Positions 62,901-64,000 of a DNA stretch of 64,000 nt are shown in pieces. Where the stretch lies: positions 2,170,001 to 2,234,000 of the forward strand of contig NZ_CP094460.1 of NCBI RefSeq assembly GCF_022809715.1, in the 5' to 3' direction. Each line of letters starts with the position of its first letter. The first letter of the stretch is position 1. Made by a program: the position numbers and the translations under genes. Source of the DNA: Burkholderia pyrrocinia. Its GTDB lineage: Bacteria; Pseudomonadota; Gammaproteobacteria; Burkholderiales; Burkholderiaceae. The notes beneath the pieces are model-generated. The model ran no database searches and had not been told where the DNA came from. It was given only the letters and a program-made list of their open reading frames with translations.

Positions 62901-64000
62901 GGATATACCAGTTTGCCTACACGCTTGACGGTAGTGGGAACGTGACGCAAACCAGTATCACGGATCCGAACGGTAATGTGCGTCAGATCGCGTTCAACAG
63001 CAGCGGGTATGCGACCAACGCCAGCTGGGCAGTAGGTAAGCCGGAGGCGCAGACCTTTACCTACGGTCGGGGTGTTGGCACCAACTGGCTGACCTCCAGC
63101 GCTGATGCGTTGGGACGAACGACAGCCTACACCTATGACGCTGCAGGCAATCTCGCGACCGTGACGGCGCTGTCGGGGACTTCGCAGGCGGTCACTGGCA
63201 CTTATACCTATGAGTCGGTGTTTAACCGCCCGATCACCTACACGGACGGGCTGGGTCACACCACGACCTACCGGTACGACACCTCGGGCAATCTCACCGA
63301 GATAGACGATCCGCTAGGCAACGCCACTCGCTTCACCTACAACAGCCTCGGGCAGATGATCGGGAGCACCGATCCGCTGGGTCATGCCACGACGTTCAGC
63401 TATCAGTATGGGGACCTCGCGGGCGTCACCGATCCCCTCGGCAGAACAGTTACCCGCTACACGGACGGTATCGGCAGGACACTGTCCGTCTCCGACCCGC
63501 TCGGCAATCGCACGGTGTTCGACTATAACGGGCGAAGCTTGCCGACTCGCGTGACGGATGCGCGCGGCGGTGTCACGAGCCTGGCCTATGACGCCAATGG
63601 CAATCTGACGAGCTTCACCGACGCGCGAGGTGGAATAACCAGCTTTGCCTACGACTCGAAGGAGCGGCGGGCGAGCCGCACTGATCCGCTGCAGGCAATC
63701 GAAACCTACATTTATGATGGAAACGACAACCTCACTAAGTTCACCGATCGGAACGGAAAGATCGCGACGTTCAGTTACGATGGACTGAACCGCAGGGTGT
63801 CGGCTGCGTATGGGCAGACCAATTCCGGGGGAAGTCCGACGTCGCCCGATGCGACTGTGGCTATTACCTACGATGCGGGTGACCGCGCCACGCAGATCGC
63901 TGACAGTCAGGGTGGAACTATCACGCGCGCCTACGATGGCCTCGATCGCCTTACGGCCGAAACCACTCCGCAAGGTGGTGTGACGTACGCATACGATGCA
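59975..64000 (+). CDS. Giant kelch/Ig-like/RHS-repeat protein, incomplete at window end
   Basis: An open frame of at least 1342 codons running off the window. ATG 59975 (AAGGA upstream; another in-frame ATG at 59942) starts a signal peptide (VIGFLLLISVALVPALA). Kelch-like repeats follow (WHAATLLPDGRVLILGG, HHTATVLMDGTVLVAGG). Then come a bacterial Ig-like domain (PLPFTSIGFSTRTL), a Ser/Ala linker, a carboxypeptidase-regulatory-like domain (ATGRFLLSGVSAGAQTL), a proline-rich spacer and the pre-RHS segment GDPVDCATGLFVLSRNDL. Many RHS/YD repeats follow (YDSSGRLAQVTDPDGG, YDANGNLTSFTDARGG). RHS shells usually enclose a C-terminal toxin, which would lie beyond the window. Confidence 0.88.
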   Translation, partial: MNGSLRKVIGFLLLISVALVPALAVTPSAVIGQSVTLLPDGHSLNIGGEGGAAASASLFDPTTQQIVRLASGPTTPRAWHAATLLPDGRVLILGGVGKDGSIINSAELFDPANQSFTVLGDVGLLARAHHTATVLMDGTVLVAGGVSATGAPLPQAELWDPSTRRALAFNAQMVFPRADHTATVMPTEPVLLSGGRDGKGKPVTTPETYSPQQQYFTAVDAAGSGVLASQPGQDGPVVMDSLPAAGMSSVATNARLAVRFSTPLSVASLNSRTVTLLGPTDAVPASVVPVEGGRMLFVTPRTDLRPGASYTLFISGAVDAAGRPLPFTSIGFSTRTLSANSTSASTSAGGSVTVAAGSVGAAVPNAASAPKSSAPSPSSVAAAAAGMADLTSWIPNGAQLAGDWRVKLAASPLQKLPPLNAGPGVTALSGQVLFMNGTAAANVTMKLGGQSTLTDATGRFLLSGVSAGAQTLVIDGRSANRPGKTFGYFEALVSVDAGKTTVLPYTSWMPLIDTAHSVKFDSPTASEVVITTPYIPGLEVHIPKGTVLRDRTGHIINELSITPVPVDRPPFPLPTRYVPVYFTLQPGGAHVEGVDAASALGARVIYPNYHHGAPGSTLDFWNYDPTVKGWYVYGQGKINGSGQQIVPDPGVAIYELTGAMVSLPSNAPPNGPPVGGCGDSPGAGNVPAPAGPGQNCPQQPQPGHPANPSSPSHSGGQPGCVSQGGDPVDCATGLFVLSRNDLDVNGTIPLVLTRVYRQGDSTSRAFGIGGNDRYDIFTVGDTWPWTYQDLILPDGGRIHFVRTSSGTSWTDAVYKHTATPSAYYGAVISWVNNGWQLKMRDGRTMFFAECAGCTSSRMAALREFDDRLGNKLILTRDSYGNLTQISNPDGRFISLTYDGANRVTQAQDSIGRTVTYQYDSSGRLAQVTDPDGGVEHYTYDSANNMLTVTRPGGQVMVTNQYDTHNRVAQQTLADGGIYQFAYTLDGSGNVTQTSITDPNGNVRQIAFNSSGYATNASWAVGKPEAQTFTYGRGVGTNWLTSSADALGRTTAYTYDAAGNLATVTALSGTSQAVTGTYTYESVFNRPITYTDGLGHTTTYRYDTSGNLTEIDDPLGNATRFTYNSLGQMIGSTDPLGHATTFSYQYGDLAGVTDPLGRTVTRYTDGIGRTLSVSDPLGNRTVFDYNGRSLPTRVTDARGGVTSLAYDANGNLTSFTDARGGITSFAYDSKERRASRTDPLQAIETYIYDGNDNLTKFTDRNGKIATFSYDGLNRRVSAAYGQTNSGGSPTSPDATVAITYDAGDRATQIADSQGGTITRAYDGLDRLTAETTPQGGVTYAYDA

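Overview
The window looks like a chromosomal segment of a Burkholderia-type betaproteobacterium. The first 15.6 kb are strongly GC-rich with native-looking housekeeping genes: an ArgP-like regulator, an FNR-type regulator with UspA, a serine acetyltransferase, folE with a pteridine-reductase-like SDR, and the complete protocatechuate branch of the beta-ketoadipate pathway (pobA, then pcaI-J-B-D-C-K). No tRNA, rRNA or CRISPR array was recognised.

From about 15.7 to 42.5 kb the base composition falls visibly and the content is accessory. A Tn7-like transposition module (tnsA, tnsB, tnsC, tniQ, a toxin-binding-domain-only antitoxin relative, and a second shorter tniQ) lies at 17.3-22.9 kb. Two small regulator genes precede it, and a candidate TnsB-site array lies at 15.73 kb. 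No cas gene is present. The cargo reads as a defence island: an OLD-family ATPase/Toprim protein, a restriction-nuclease/STAND-type NTPase, a Hachiman-like nuclease plus helicase pair, a GNAT plus permuted NlpC/P60-like pair, a nucleotidyltransferase-like protein, an IS3-family fragment, a small basic protein, a frameshifted membrane-anchored protein, a HEPN/RES-type protein, and a translationally coupled helical-repeat protein plus PD-(D/E)XK nuclease. The last three genes flank an intergenic block with several long complementary stems. The right end of the element was not found. GC-rich sequence returns at an LD-carboxypeptidase gene (42.57 kb), the likely right-hand junction.

From 43.6 to 57.0 kb every gene is on the minus strand. 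First comes a proteasome-beta-like Ntn-hydrolase candidate with a small coupled gene. Then comes a compact type II secretion/type IV filament-like locus: di-haem peroxidase, lytic transglycosylase, GspG, GspF, GspE, four assembly proteins resembling PilM/N/O/P, a secretin with a C-terminal cohesin-like domain, and three further pseudopilins. Most of these genes overlap by a few bases, so they are probably one operon.

Divergent from that locus, on the plus strand, are two secreted surface-type proteins. One has an RHS motif, two IPT/TIG domains and five tandem repeats of about 107-111 residues. The other is a very large kelch/Ig-like/RHS protein that runs off the window end. The divergent layout suggests, but does not prove, that the secretion-like locus exports these proteins.

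The candidates for undescribed biology are the helical-repeat/nuclease pair with the adjacent RES gene and structured intergenic element, the dual-TniQ module with its 38-bp perfect palindrome, and the secretion-like locus paired with RHS proteins. All family assignments come from reading motifs by eye; no database search was run.
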